The notes under the pieces were generated by a model. The model searched no databases. It saw only the letters and a list, made by a program, of their open reading frames with translations, and had not been told where the DNA came from. Of a stretch of DNA of 64,000 nucleotides, positions 41,484 to 52,234 are shown piece after piece; positions within the stretch are counted from its first letter, which is position 1, and each line of letters starts with the position of its first letter. The DNA is taken from contig JAAAJB010000021.1 of NCBI GenBank assembly GCA_016098155.1, positions 1 through 64,000 on the forward strand, given 5' to 3'. This DNA is from Actinomortierella ambigua. Its lineage: Eukaryota > Mortierellomycota > Mortierellomycetes > Mortierellales > Mortierellaceae. A program made the translations under genes and the position numbers.

Positions 41484-41744
41484 TCATGGCGTTGGCATCA
41501 GGAGAGCGGCGATACAGCCAGTCATGCAAACACCGAGGGAGGAGTTGCATGCAACGATTGCCGCTGGAACGGCCGCGCCCATCGTCACCGTTCCAAAGGT
41601 GAACCCTGCGGCAGCATAGCAGGCTACCGCTAACGTATTGCAGCCTGTATAGCACACTCCAGAAGCGGCAGGACCAGCGGATGTGACGCCAAGGAGACAG
41701 AGGAGGAGGAGGGCGATGAAAATTCGGGGCTTGAGGCTGGCCAT
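41484..41744 (-). CDS. small secreted six-cysteine protein
   Basis: An 86-residue protein from ATG 41744. It has a signal peptide (MASLKPRIFIALLLLCLLGV, cleavage likely after TSAG) and a short mature chain rich in Ala/Gly/Val. Six mature cysteines sit in a mirror arrangement: C-x3-C-x6-C-x23-C-x6-C-x3-C. It strongly recalls a family of tiny fungal proteins, sometimes annotated 'zygote-specific', with the same AxACYAAAGFxFGT and ACNSxxGxCxxxC blocks and an LLxPTP end (recognised from memory; not searched). The C-terminal LLMPTP fits that family. Function is unknown; a small disulfide-linked secreted or wall protein is the natural inference. The gene has no intron and stands alone in the accessory block. 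Confidence 0.7.
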   Translation of the reverse strand: MASLKPRIFIALLLLCLLGVTSAGPAASGVCYTGCNTLAVACYAAAGFTFGTVTMGAAVPAAIVACNSSLGVCMTGCIAALLMPTP

Positions 41745-42753
41745 GGTGGTATGAATGTAGGTCGTGGTGGGATTGAAAGAGAGAGTTGTATGGGAAGTGC
41801 GGACGAGAAGAAGGGAAAGAAGCAAAACTCATTTTCTTGGAGGGACACCCAGAAATTCGGGCGCCTGAGGGTCGGGCCCTTCGGGCCCCTTAATGGTCAT
41901 TGCAATACGCAATTCAGAGATTGTGACATGGTGCGTGTATGGAGTAAGGGGTGAGTGAGACCACCTCTTTTTTTTGTGTTCACAATTTACAGCACTACAC
42001 AGCAGCATTTTTTCGCCCACTCCTAAGCCCCATCCGTTCAACATGGGTAGCACAAGTTTGTCAGGTGAGTCAATCATCAAATCGTGCCCTCCCGTCCCCA
42101 GTAGCAAACTGAGCTCGCTATTTCAGCTCCTCTCTCTTTTCTTTTGACGCTACAGGCGCAGGAATGTGCCATGGTTGACGATGCACTGGAGCAAAGATGA
42201 TAGAACTCTCAAGAGTGGCGATTGATACTCAAAATGCTCGGCTTGAGGCTCCATCTAGTATTTGAAAAAAAAATGTTTGTCGCACAGCACCTTAAATGCC
42301 CCGCGGAAGTATGGGAAATTTGGCTGTGCTCAGCCGAACCACATCTGCGCTAGCCCTCCTTTGTCAAATTGTTCAGCGCAGTATCAAGCCACACCTGCGA
42401 TGTAGTACAGTACAAAACTCCTCTGCAGCAGGCGAAAGCATAGAGGAGGGGCAGATATGCCAGACGAACGCGTCGCGTCCACGCTGATATGGGCTTCAGA
42501 CGTAGGATACAAACATAAAATGTGCCTCAAAAGGACTAGACTATCATGATCCCACACACTACGCACGGCGCGAAGGCACTCGAACAACAAATGGACGCCG
42601 CTTTTCTACAACCTTAATCTGGTGAGCCAAATTGGTTAGTAAAAATCGTTTGCTCTCTACTTGCCACTGTCTCTCACCCATTAGTCTCATCAACATCTCA
42701 TCATCAATCTTCATTCCATTGCATCCCGAACCAAGCATTGTCCTTTAGAGAAT
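41745..42753. other. spacer upstream of kinase 2
   Basis: No gene. The left part should hold the promoter of the secreted protein (-) and includes a GGGCCC-TTC-GGGCCC inverted repeat at 41874-41888. The right part holds the promoter and 5' UTR of kinase 2 (+). Confidence 0.4.
41874..41888. repeat. GC-rich inverted repeat
   Basis: Two GGGCCC hexamers are separated by TTC, about 130 bp upstream of the secreted-protein start. They can form a 6-bp stem or act as two copies of a palindromic site. The sequence around it is otherwise mixed in composition. Confidence 0.5.
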
Positions 42754-44731
42754 ATGGTAAAAAAAAAAAGACGACAAAGTTGTGTACGAGCTCTCCATTT
42801 TTTGAGGATGGCTTCATGAAACACTGAAACTAAAGACGCTGCTACACTTTTACCTATCCCTCAACCCTTCCCTATTCTAGCCGTCTTTGACCATCGGCAA
42901 TCATATCGGTTCTGGTGCCTATGGTGCCGTCTTCCACGCAAAGTGGGGAGTACGTAAGGTGGCCATAAAAAGGTTCAATCTGACGAAGGATGAAGCCAAG
43001 CAAGAGGCTGCGGTCCAGGATGAGATCTCTCTGCTGGAGCGACTGCGCGACCGGCACATTGTCCAATTCTACGGGGACGACTACCACGAAGACAAGCTCG
43101 TGCTCATCATGGACTATGCCGAGGGCGGTAGTCTCCAATCAGCCATCAAGCGGCGCCAGATCAGCGACTGGGCGACCCGGACGCGGATTTCGCACGAGAT
43201 TGCTCAGGGGCTCGCCTACATCCACCAAGAGAAGATTCTGCACCGGGATCTCAAGAGTGGCAATGTGCTCTTGACACGCCACAAGGAGGTCAAGTTGTGC
43301 GATTTCGGGCTGGCCAAAGTCAAGCTGTCATCCGTCTCCGGCTCGACCGCAACCGGTGGCGATTCGCTCAAGGGCACGTTCCGCTGGATGGCGCCAGAAC
43401 TGTTTGCAGCACGTCCAAAATACTCGACCAAGTCGGACATGTTTGCGCTGGGTGTCGTCATGTGGGAGATGGCCGCGAACAACATCACGCCCTTTGAGGA
43501 CCAGCCTGACAATTTTGTGGTCATGGGCCTCGTCAAGAGCGGCGAACGTGAAGAGTTGCCGGAGGAGACCCCGGATGATTATCGTGGCTGGGTCGAGCAG
43601 CTGTGGGAGCAGGATCCCAAGAAGCGGCCCGAAGCTCGCGCGCTGGCCACTCTCTTGGACGAGGTTGTCCACGGAGGAGATGCCGAGCCAGGGGACGATG
43701 AGGACGAGGTGACCGGTGATACCGTTTCGATCTCCATGGACTTTTCCGACATGTCCATCTCGTTGCCGTCTACAAGCACGGCAGCTACAAGCAGCTCTGC
43801 TTCTAGAGCAACCACATCGGCCTCTGTGGCAAACAGCTCTAGTGATGTCTCTCCAGCTCCATCCGCGACGGTCTCACTCTCCAGCTCGGCTGGAAAACGG
43901 CCTACAAAGGCAGGGAAGCGTCGTCCCGTGCCTGTCGAGCAAGAGTCGGAGGACGAAGAGCCAAGTGAGGCCGATCTTCTTGTTGCCAGTGCCGAGGAGG
44001 GTGATGTCCAGGCTCAGTTGGCGCTAGCCGAGATGTACGCCAAGGGCATGGGTGGTGCAAAGCAAGACATGGCCACTGCCTTTCAATGGTACGCTCAAGC
44101 GGCGAAAGATCCACCCAAGGGCGAAGGAGGCGAGGGAGAAGGAAGTAGAGCCCAAGGCAACGCCGACGCTCAGAATGCACTGGGCGTGATGTTCTACAAT
44201 GGCCGAGGCACGATGATGAATACTGCTGAAGCCAAGCGCTGGTTCCAAAAAGCGGCGGAGCAAGGTCATGCAGGGGCTCAGGTCAACCTGGGTGCGATGT
44301 CCGGGATAGGAGGCGACGCGGCAGAGGCCATAAAGTGGTTTCGCAAGGCGGCCGAGCAAGGCGATGCTGTGGGTCAAGTGCACCTGGGAGTAACGTTGTA
44401 TGTCAAGACCAAGGACATTACTGTGACCGGCGAGGAAGCGGAATTTTGGCTCGAAAAAGCTGTCGAACAGGGCTTGGCCGATGGCCAGTTCTACTTGGCA
44501 AACTTTTATCGCGGTGGATTTGGAACTCATGGCAACGATGAGGCCATCATCTTTAAGCTGTACCACGACGCAGCAAATCAAGGGCACCGGGAGGCGATGT
44601 ATCATTTAGGGGGGATGTTTCAGTTGGGCGAAGGTACCCCCAAACCAAGCATAGAGAACGCGACTTACTGGTTTACCAAGTTCGGCTCGCTACCACAAGA
44701 GTCTGATATCCTGAAGTGGCCCCTAATCTGA
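42754..44731 (+). CDS. TKL-like protein kinase with Sel1 repeats (kinase 2)
   Basis: Exon 1 supplies only the ATG (42754-42756). A 124-nt intron then leads to exon 2, 42881-44731, giving 617 residues. Exon 2 has no in-frame ATG before the Gly-rich loop, and its first codons PSLTIGNHIGSGAYGAV need an upstream start, which supports the one-codon exon. The kinase motifs are complete: VAIKRF, HRDLKSGNVLL, DFGLAKV, MAPEL. A Ser/Thr/Ala-rich linker (about residues 285-350) is followed by about six irregular Sel1 repeats (AQLALAEMYAKG, AQNALGVMFYNGRG, AQVNLGAM, GQVHLGVTLY, GQFYLANFYRGG, AMYHLGGMF). The repeats are far more diverged than in kinase 1. Both kinases have a phase-0 intron a few residues before the Gly loop, pointing to common origin. 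Targets are unknown. Confidence 0.85.
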
Positions 44732-45174
44732 TTAGGTCCTCCTCATACATGACATAGAACCGACGTTCCTTTGAAATTTAGTAAAGATAGTGGTGTGTGT
44801 GTTAGACATAGCGCCGATGGAGAAGCTGCCGATAGAAATCGGGCCACACGACAACTGTCTGCACCTCAAATCATCGAATCTGAAAAAAGAGAGGATCTTT
44901 CGATACCAACAATTCCTGAGCAACGAGCATTTTCAGCAGATTCATGAGTGTCCTAGAGAGAGTTCTGGTCGAAAACCAGAACTCACGCCAGCACTCTGCT
45001 CCAACAAATGAAGGAATATTGCCCCACATATCACGCCACATTCTCTGATACTTTAAGTAAAGGGAAGGAGAGAGGAAGGAGAGAGAAACTTTTATACCGT
45101 AAGGGAATTCGAACAACATCGAAAAAAGTAGGTTATTCCAAGTCCAAACTGATGGAGATGAGTACGTATCAGAG
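44732..45174. other. spacer, no gene seen
   Basis: A tail-to-tail spacer between kinase 2 (+) and the 227-residue protein (-). It shows ordinary mixed sequence with no supported feature. Confidence 0.35.
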
Positions 45175-45858
45175 CTACGAGCGAGAGCGAGAACAGAGGT
45201 CATTCACTCGATCCCATTCAATAGGCACCACGATCTGATAACCTTGAATGTCGATAGCGAGTGTAGTGGCTTCAGGGATCAAAGCAACTTTTCCTTTCCC
45301 GTCCAAATTGGAGGTAAATCCGGTTTGGATGAAGATATCGGCTTTGCCCTCATGGAAGAAAGGTCTGTCTCGTCCTTGGAGGCTTGCTGCAGAGGCTGTC
45401 GATATCAACCCATAAAGGGCCACGGAGATGACGTTGCCAAATGCACCCGCTGATTGCCTCAGGCCATCGGCGATATTATCAGAGGATATGTCGGCTGGCA
45501 GATGGATGGCACGAAGACGCAGGACGTCTGCATCATTGGGAGCTGGATGGATTGTTTTGAAGGTATTCAGACCTTGATGGATGTCGAAGCCAACCATGTT
45601 GATGTATGGTGTTTCCTTGGCGAGCCCTATCTCGAGAATGTTTGTGTCGGCAATCACCTGCCATCCAGTGACGCCATGCCCGCCGAAACCAAAATTCTGC
45701 ATCACACTCTTGGCATCGTAGGGCTTGCCTTTCTCTCGACGTGCCGTTTCGTTGTAAAGGTTGACATGAACGACACGCTTCGCCTGAGCAGGAGTGTGGG
45801 AGCAAAGACTTTCGTCAATATAAGCGTATTCTCCGAAGTAGGCCTTGAGCGTGAACAT
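45175..45858 (-). CDS. unrecognised 227-residue protein, possible RRM-like segment
   Basis: An intronless ORF of 227 residues from ATG 45858, with no signal peptide or membrane segment. I do not recognise a family by sequence. Residues about 110-175 have a strand-helix-strand-strand rhythm like an RNA-recognition motif: VLRLRAIHLP, SSDNIADGLRQSAGAF, NVISVALYG, then FFHEGKADIFIQTGF. Such degenerate RRMs occur in proteins encoded by mobile elements, so a retroelement ORF1-type origin is possible (inference). A broken relative sharing HPAP, VLxLRA and IADGL/LADGL blocks lies 1 kb upstream on the same strand, showing local duplication. The neighbourhood is the accessory block, which also fits a mobile-element source. 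Confidence 0.55.
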   Translation of the reverse strand: MFTLKAYFGEYAYIDESLCSHTPAQAKRVVHVNLYNETARREKGKPYDAKSVMQNFGFGGHGVTGWQVIADTNILEIGLAKETPYINMVGFDIHQGLNTFKTIHPAPNDADVLRLRAIHLPADISSDNIADGLRQSAGAFGNVISVALYGLISTASAASLQGRDRPFFHEGKADIFIQTGFTSNLDGKGKVALIPEATTLAIDIQGYQIVVPIEWDRVNDLCSRSRS

Positions 45859-46839
45859 GGGATTGAAAGGTGTTTGCGAAGGGGAATCGAAGAGTGTGTC
45901 GTTTTATAGCTCGCGAACAGGCACACATTCACCCCCCTCTCGGAGAAAGAAAGAGGCTAGAACTTTCTTTTGCTTCCATTCTTTTACTGCCTTGCAGGCT
46001 TGTGTTATGTACCCATTTCTTGAATAAAGGTCCAAAGAATAGCATGGGTAGAGTATGTAAGTCGATATCGTGGACTGTCAGCCATTTTAATCCGTATTTG
46101 AGGCGTGAGCGGATATCCGTGAAGAAACTCTAGCCAACTGGCCCCTCGTGGAATGTTGGGTATAGTGTTGTCGTAACAGCATTCCCACGCCAATGACCGC
46201 AGAGATCACCACTAGACTAGCTACAATTTTAGTTCCTCATAGACTATGTGTCCTGACATGGGTTCACGATAAATGACCGAGGCATTAGATATGAAGCCCC
46301 TTTTATTGAATGTCTGTTCGTCCTTTTTGATGTAGCTTGTTGCCTGCTGTACCCAATTTCCTCCGCAAAAAGATAAGTATTTCTCTCATCGTCGAGACCC
46401 AAATATGGTTCAAAGTATATTGCAGGATCGGGATCGGTGGGGTATCCATCGATTCGTGTTTTGTACGGGCAATTGGATTGATATAATATTAGCGCTTTAC
46501 CCCATCCTTGGATGGGTTAGAAGAACACGAGGTAATAGAGGGACTGGCGTATTGAGACGCATCACTCTTATCTTCTATGAAGCAATGTAAGCCCATGTTG
46601 AAAGGCAGAGTAATTGGTAGAGAAGAAGTCATTTTTTCTTAGGAGGAGAGGCTACACAGACAAGAGTGAGCGTAATGCCACACAACAGCTGGCTCGGATA
46701 AGACCAAGAGCCCCAGGGCGTGGCGCAGATCAGTTACATTATTCTGTATCATGGTTTTCAATGGGTTGACTTGCTGGGCAAAGTAACAAATCCCTCCCCT
46801 TTGACATAGGCGGTACAACCAATCCAAATGAAGACTCGC
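45859..46839. other. spacer, no gene seen
   Basis: The interval between the 227-residue gene and its broken relative. No gene is supported. It should contain the promoter of the 227-residue protein. Confidence 0.35.
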
Positions 46840-47319
46840 CTAGGCTTTGGTGAATACACGTCGTTCAATCACATGTTGTACTTTATTAGCACAGTTCATT
46901 GGGACATAACTCAACTCTTGCCCATGGATGATCACCGAGAGGGTGTTGTCAAACGCATTTTCTGTACGATCCAAGCCGTCAGCGAGGCTGTCTGGAGACA
47001 AATTGGTTAGAGGTTGGGTGGCACGAAGGCAAAGGACGGTTATATCCGCCGGAGCTGGATGGAGCCCAAGACATCCTTTGGGTACAGCCGCTCTGGGTGT
47101 GGTCATGAGGCTAGTGTCACCACTGAATCTCAGCTCGAGAATGTTTCGAGCAGGCGAGGATTTTGTATCCAATGGTGTCGTGTTCTTCACGAACGAAAAT
47201 CTCGGCCACGTCCGTTGCATGTTGTGGATCATGCGACGACTTCTTCTTTTCCGCCGCGAAGGTTGACATGAAATGCAGTATTTCCCCCAAAACATTTTTT
47301 TATGTCGTGGACATGGCAA
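46840..47319 (-). pseudogene. broken relative of the 227-residue protein
   Basis: A minus-strand open stretch matches the neighbour in its middle: NILELRFSGDTS versus NILEIGLAKETP, then LHPAPADITVLCLRATQP versus IHPAPNDADVLRLRAIHLP, and LSPDSLADGLDRTENAFDNTLSVIIHG versus the equivalent helix-strand part. The frame begins without an ATG (the first codons read from TTG). Its upstream similarity (AFHVNLRG versus VVHVNLYN) lies in a different frame, so at least one frameshift is present. It lacks the last roughly 50 residues of the neighbour. It is most simply a decayed duplicate. Confidence 0.5.
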
Positions 47320-48235
47320 GGGTAGATTGAAAGTCGAGTGAACTGGTGAATAAAATCGCAGGTGTGCGTCATTTAAAAGGTAGTGAAAGCTCAGACCGAC
47401 GAGTAAGTGTTGATACTAAAGCGCGGCCACGAATGCGCTAGAAGCTACCTAGCAGGGAACCATCAAGGCACCGCAAGCCATTTCGCTTTGGTTCTTGATG
47501 GATGATACGGGAGAATACTCATACAAAGGGTCAAGGCGAATCAAATATCAAACGCTCTCATGCTTTTAGATATCCTCCAAGTACTTTTGCGTCCTTTCTT
47601 GAACAGGTAGATGGCGAGTTGAAGCAAGACTAGAGACAACACACGTCCTTTTCATTCGCAGCTACAGGCATAGTTGCATAGTTTTCTCTCAAACTGCGCG
47701 CATTGCCATCAATTGCTCATTATCCCCGACGACATTACGCAGTGGCATCCTTGGCATGCGAGCCATTCAGTTTTATCCTCAAAGAACCAGGACCACTATT
47801 CCGGGGTACATTAAAGCACATGATCAATACAACCAAATGAAGGTGCAGGAGGCGAGGCAAGTGGCACAGGTCTCTTCAGACCTCCGTCCGCATAAGGAAA
47901 AAATTGAGTCAGGGGCTATTGATTTTCTTTGTCTCTTTTCTTTACTAGAGCATCCTATATGCCTGTAAGTCCTGTATCCAATTGTTAGTCCTATTAACCG
48001 CGACGACAAAAAAAAAAAAAAAAAGAAAAAAAAAAAACAGATGAAAATAGAAGGTCAGACAAGCAAGCCCAGGTTCGTGACAAAGAGTCGCAGAAGACTT
48101 TCATAACATCTGGCAACAACAGAGGGAAGAGGATAATCCATACCATGCGCGACTTAAGGGTGCGTGTAATAATCTTGTCTGGTGTGCTATGTTTAGGAAG
48201 CAATAAAAAAAAGGACAAATGTTAGCCATTGTCAC
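47320..48235. other. spacer with poly-A tract
   Basis: No gene. A long A run broken by a single G lies at about 48008-48037. A short frame at 47756-47968 (+) is not convincing. This spacer ends the accessory block; the proteasome gene begins next. Confidence 0.4.
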
Positions 48236-49200
48236 CTAGGTTCGGGTGTCTTCACATACTACTCTATCGCTCATGACATACATGACGACGACCTCGGCAC
48301 CCCAACCAGCCAGACAGTCACGATCGACAGCGTTCATCAAGGCCTGAGAAATGGTCTCGAAGAGGTCCTCTGGCTCCTACATTCCCCACCCCCAGTCCCG
48401 CAGATAGTACGCAAATAAAGTAGATACATGGTTTGTGAGTACACAATGTGCTGCAAAGTCGATTACTCAAAGTGATTTCCAAGAGACGAGAAAGAGTTCC
48501 ATACCAGATCTGGCTCCCAGAGCGACTCGCACATGCCGTAAAGCTGGTTTGTACTTGTTCCTGAGACGACAAAGTCCTTGGCAAAGTTGATGCATCCAAT
48601 CGTATCGGTGTTGCAGATGAAGGGGTTGTTGTTCTTGTCCAATCCTGCTACTACAGGCTCGGTAAACCAAGGTCCAAATCTATGAATGTCGGAATTGTAT
48701 AGTAGTAGGGTATATTCCATTAGTATATCGAGGGGCTGATTTCTTGTTCAAAGGGATTGATCTGCATGGACACTCAAAAAAAAAGAGACTTGTCTCTTAC
48801 CGTCGCTCATAGAGTGTGGAGGAGACGAGGTGGGCGAGGGTTCTTGGCTCAATCTCACGCTCCTCCTTGAGCTTGTACATGTTGATCTTGAAGCGGAACT
48901 TTTCAGCGAGGGTCTGAACATCGGTGGCCAGACCAGGGAGGCCGAGATATGTCTTTGGGGTTGCCTGGAAGATCTTTTTGAACTCTGTAGAGATGGTCAT
49001 GGCCTGCACACCAAGGCGCTTGTCACAGGCAATGGCGACACAGTTCTTTCCGACCATGGCCACCACCGCACCACCATTGTATTCCATAATCGACTATAGC
49101 ATGAAGAGAGTGGTCGGGGGGAGAGACGCGTTAATGCATGCTTCGACATGGCACATGTGGAGTATGACAGAAAGGTTGGTTTGCAGTAGCGTAGTACCAT
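48236..49200 (-). CDS. PUP3: 20S proteasome subunit beta-3 (Pup3), four exons
   Basis: Exons read 49200-49198 (the ATG alone), 49093-48801, 48679-48505 and 48376-48236. They total 612 nt, or 203 residues, the family's normal size. The product is MSIMEYNGGAVVAMVGKNCV..., matching the conserved MSIM-YNGGAV start of beta-3 subunits. That match is the reason to accept a first exon that codes only for methionine. Later blocks are also diagnostic: LGLPGLATDVQTLAEKFRF, YERRFGPWFTEPVVAGLD, FVVSGTSTNQLYGMCESLWEP and LFETISQALMNAVDRD. Beta-3 is a structural, non-catalytic subunit of the 20S core particle, and it has no N-terminal catalytic Thr propeptide. It is head-to-head with the carnitine acetyltransferase gene, 593 bp away. 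Confidence 0.94.
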
Positions 49201-49793
49201 GTTGGGTAAGACTTGATGCTGCTAGGGAGGCAAGAGGGAGGGTGAGTAGAGCGAGAGGGAGACGTAGAGAGAAAGAGAGGGAGAGGTGGGGGTGGGATGG
49301 AGCAGGGGTGAGAGAGGAATGAATGAACAAATGAACAGGGCAATGTCAACGTCAGGCAAAGGGTTACGAGTTCACGAATGCGTCTCCCTCCTCTCCCTCT
49401 CCCAGGAGAGAGACTGGCCAGTCGCGACGCGTCAGGCCCAGCAAGGGCCTCCGGCGTGATTACGACAACGGTAATCAAACGGTCGCATGGGCTGCAATCG
49501 CCTCTCAACGAACGAGAGTATCACATGGGGGCTTGATGGCCCTGGCAAACTCAATTATTGTGCACCCGAACGAAGAAAGAGAGAGGGACAATGGATGCTC
49601 TGCCTGCTGGTGGTCTGCCTCTCGCTGTCCAGTCCGTTGTTCACTCCTCCTGCTTCAAAAGAGTGCATTCACCTCCACATTCATTCTTTGTCATCTCTCC
49701 CCTCTCCCATCCTGCTCCTTCTCCTGCTCACTCTCACGCTCGTTCCGTCTCTCCACTCTCTCGTTCTCTCTTTCTCCCCCTCTCTCTCACACC
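49201..49793. promoter_or_regulatory. divergent promoter region, Pup3 / carnitine acetyltransferase
   Basis: A 593-bp region between divergent start codons. The left part is GA-rich and the right part CT-rich, so each gene has a pyrimidine-rich leader on its own coding strand. Several short open frames are artefacts of this skew. Confidence 0.5.
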
Positions 49794-52234
49794 ATGTCCC
49801 TCGCGTCTTCCTTCCTTCGCTGTAGCAGGGGTGCTTCCAGGTACACACCGCCGATCTCTCCTCGGCTCCCTTTTTTTATTTTCCCTCCACAACCGTTTCC
49901 CATGCTTTGAACTAACACGTTTGTGGCTTCCTCTCTATTTCACCTTATCCTGACACGACAGAATCCTCTCTCGTCAACCAACCGCGTTCGCTTCGCGTCT
50001 GTACTCGAGCGCCCAGGATTCCTCGGCCAAGACCTTCCAGAACCAGGCTGCCATCCCTCGTTTGCCCATCCCTTCATTGGCTGAGACTGCCGCTCGTTAC
50101 AAGCGCTCCCTCTTACCCATCCTCTCCGAGGTTGACTATACCCGCGCTGAGAAGGCCGTCGATGAGTTTGTCAAGCCCGGTGGACTGGGCGACACCTTGC
50201 AGACTCGTCTGAAGGAGATGGATCGCACTGAAAAGGTACATAACACACATACGCCCACGCTCCACACTCCCCCGGCCTCACATCTTTGTCCCACCCTACC
50301 CTGTCGACATGTGGGTAAAAAAAAAAACACTTTGAACCACATTCTAAACTTTTTTCTTCCCCCCCCCCTCCCCTCACTACTAAAAAACAGAACTCGTGGC
50401 TCGAGACGATCTGGCTGAACAAGGGATACCTGGAGTGGCGAGAGCCCTCGATGATCAACGTCAATTGGTGGGCCCAGTTTAAGGACTCGCCAACGTTCAA
50501 CCTGGAGCAGACACCAGCCCGTGGCGTGATCTCGGATGTGCAACTGCAAAGGGCCGCCAACTACACGAGCTCGCTCCTCAACTTTAACGACAAGGTCAAC
50601 CAACAGACCCTGCCACCAGAGTACCAGCGCACGACCCCACTGTGCATGAACCAGTACAAGAACCAGTTTGGCGCCTACCGTGTGGCCGAGCTGCCTCGCG
50701 ACCGCATCGTCACCACTTGGCCGACGACAGCAACCCATGTCGCCGTGATCATGCGCGACCAGATTTTCAAGGTCCCCGTCATGGGCCCCAACGGCGAGCG
50801 TGTCTCGACAAAGGCGATTGAGCAGCAGCTGCGTCATGTCGTCGACGCCGTCAACACCACCCAGGAGCGCCAACCGGCCGTCGGCGTGTTGACGTCTGAG
50901 AACCGCGACACATGGGCCAAGGCGCGACAGACGCTTCTGGGCCTGTCGCCGCTGAACCATGCGTCGCTGGCGACGATCGACAGTGCGCTGTTTGTGATCT
51001 GCTTGGACGACTATAGCTCGGATCGGGACATTGATGTGTCGCACCACAACATCTTCCATGCATTCAATGCCCATAACCGGTGGTTCGACAAGTCGATGCA
51101 GTTTATCTTTGAGAACAATGGTCGGGCGGGTATTAATGGTGAACACACACCCGCGGATGCTGTCATTCCTGGTCGTATCTTGGATGATGTCTACCAGGCT
51201 GAGAAGAAGGCTGAGCCGATCAATGTCTCGAACGTGGCGTTGCCTCAGATCGAGGCGCTCAAGTTTGTCGTCAATGACGAGGTCCAGCATGCTATCCAGC
51301 AGGCGGAGGTCAATGCAAAGAAGATGATTGACAATGTCGATAGTGTTCTCATCCACTTTAACGAGTTTGGCTCCAACTTCCTCAAGAGTGGTAAGTTGGT
51401 TTTTTTCCCCCCCCCATAATACGTTTTTTTTTTGTGCTCAGCCAATCGTATGTCTGGCCGACTTGCTCCAACACACACTCACTTTCTCCCCCTCTCACCT
51501 TTATAGTCAAGTGCTCACCTGACGCGTTTGTCCAGATGGCGCTGCAGCTTGCCTACTACCGTCACTATGGCACCTGGACCCCCACCTACGAGTCGGCCTC
51601 GACCCGTTTGTTCCTCGGTGGTCGTACCGAGACTGTTCGCTCTTGCTCCGTCGAGAGTGTCGCCTTTGTCAAGGGTTTCGAGAGCAAGACTTCTGATGTA
51701 TGTCTCATGTTCATGTCTCTTTGCCCATGCCCCCCTTGTTTTGTTGCTTCTTCTCCCCGATGGTCTCTTAACAGCCCCTTCCTTTCCGGTTTGTTGTTCT
51801 TGTTGCTGCGGATTTTTTTTTGAAAAAAAAAATAGAAAATCGAGAAGCAGCGCCTGCTGGCGAATGCGATCAAGGCGCACACCGAGTACATGATTGCGGC
51901 GTCGAACGGCAAGGGTGTGGATCGCCACCTGTTGGGCCTGCGCTCGATGCTGCAATCGCCCGAGGAGCAGCAGCGGGCGACGTTGTTCCAGGACCCATCC
52001 TATATCCAGTCGATGTATTTCCGACTGTCGAGCTCCAACATGTCCCCCGGTGACAACTTTTGGGGTGGCTTTGGGCCTGTGGTGCCAGAGGGCTATGGTA
52101 TCAACTATGCGATCGGCAAGGAAAACATCAAGTTCTCCATCTCGTCGCTCCGGTCGTGCAAGGAGACCGACTCGCGCGAGTTTAGAGAGACTATCCTGGG
52201 CTCCCTGCGCGATATCAAGTCGAGCCTTGCTTGA
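49794..52234 (+). CDS. CAT2: carnitine O-acetyltransferase, mitochondrial, five exons
   Basis: Exons are 49794-49840, 49962-50235, 50391-51390, 51507-51697 and 51836-52234. They total 1911 nt, or 636 residues. The N-terminus is basic, Ser/Arg-rich and lacks acids ([18 protein letters not shown]...), fitting a mitochondrial presequence. The choline/carnitine acyltransferase fold is clear: [13 protein letters not shown] near the start, [32 protein letters not shown] with the catalytic His in [11 protein letters not shown], and the carnitine-binding [19 protein letters not shown] block. It moves acetyl groups between CoA and carnitine for transport between peroxisome, cytosol and mitochondrion. 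The C-terminus ends SSLA, which is not a standard peroxisomal PTS1, unlike yeast Cat2. A peroxisomal form is therefore not evident from this copy. Confidence 0.93.

Noticed and set aside
34120..42750. Complete LTR or DIRS-type retrotransposon
   Set aside because: Only gag-like and RNase H-like single ORFs were found, in opposite orientations. No reverse transcriptase, integrase, long terminal repeats or split repeats were seen by eye.
48008..48037. Long A run as the tail of a retroposed gene
   Set aside because: No coding sequence or target-site duplication was found upstream of it, and A/T homopolymers are common in this window.
50136..51356. 406-codon minus-strand open frame
   Set aside because: It is exactly antisense to exon 3 of the carnitine acetyltransferase. 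It is rich in Arg/Val/Leu/His as expected from the reverse complement of GC-rich codons, with no domain or own splice context.
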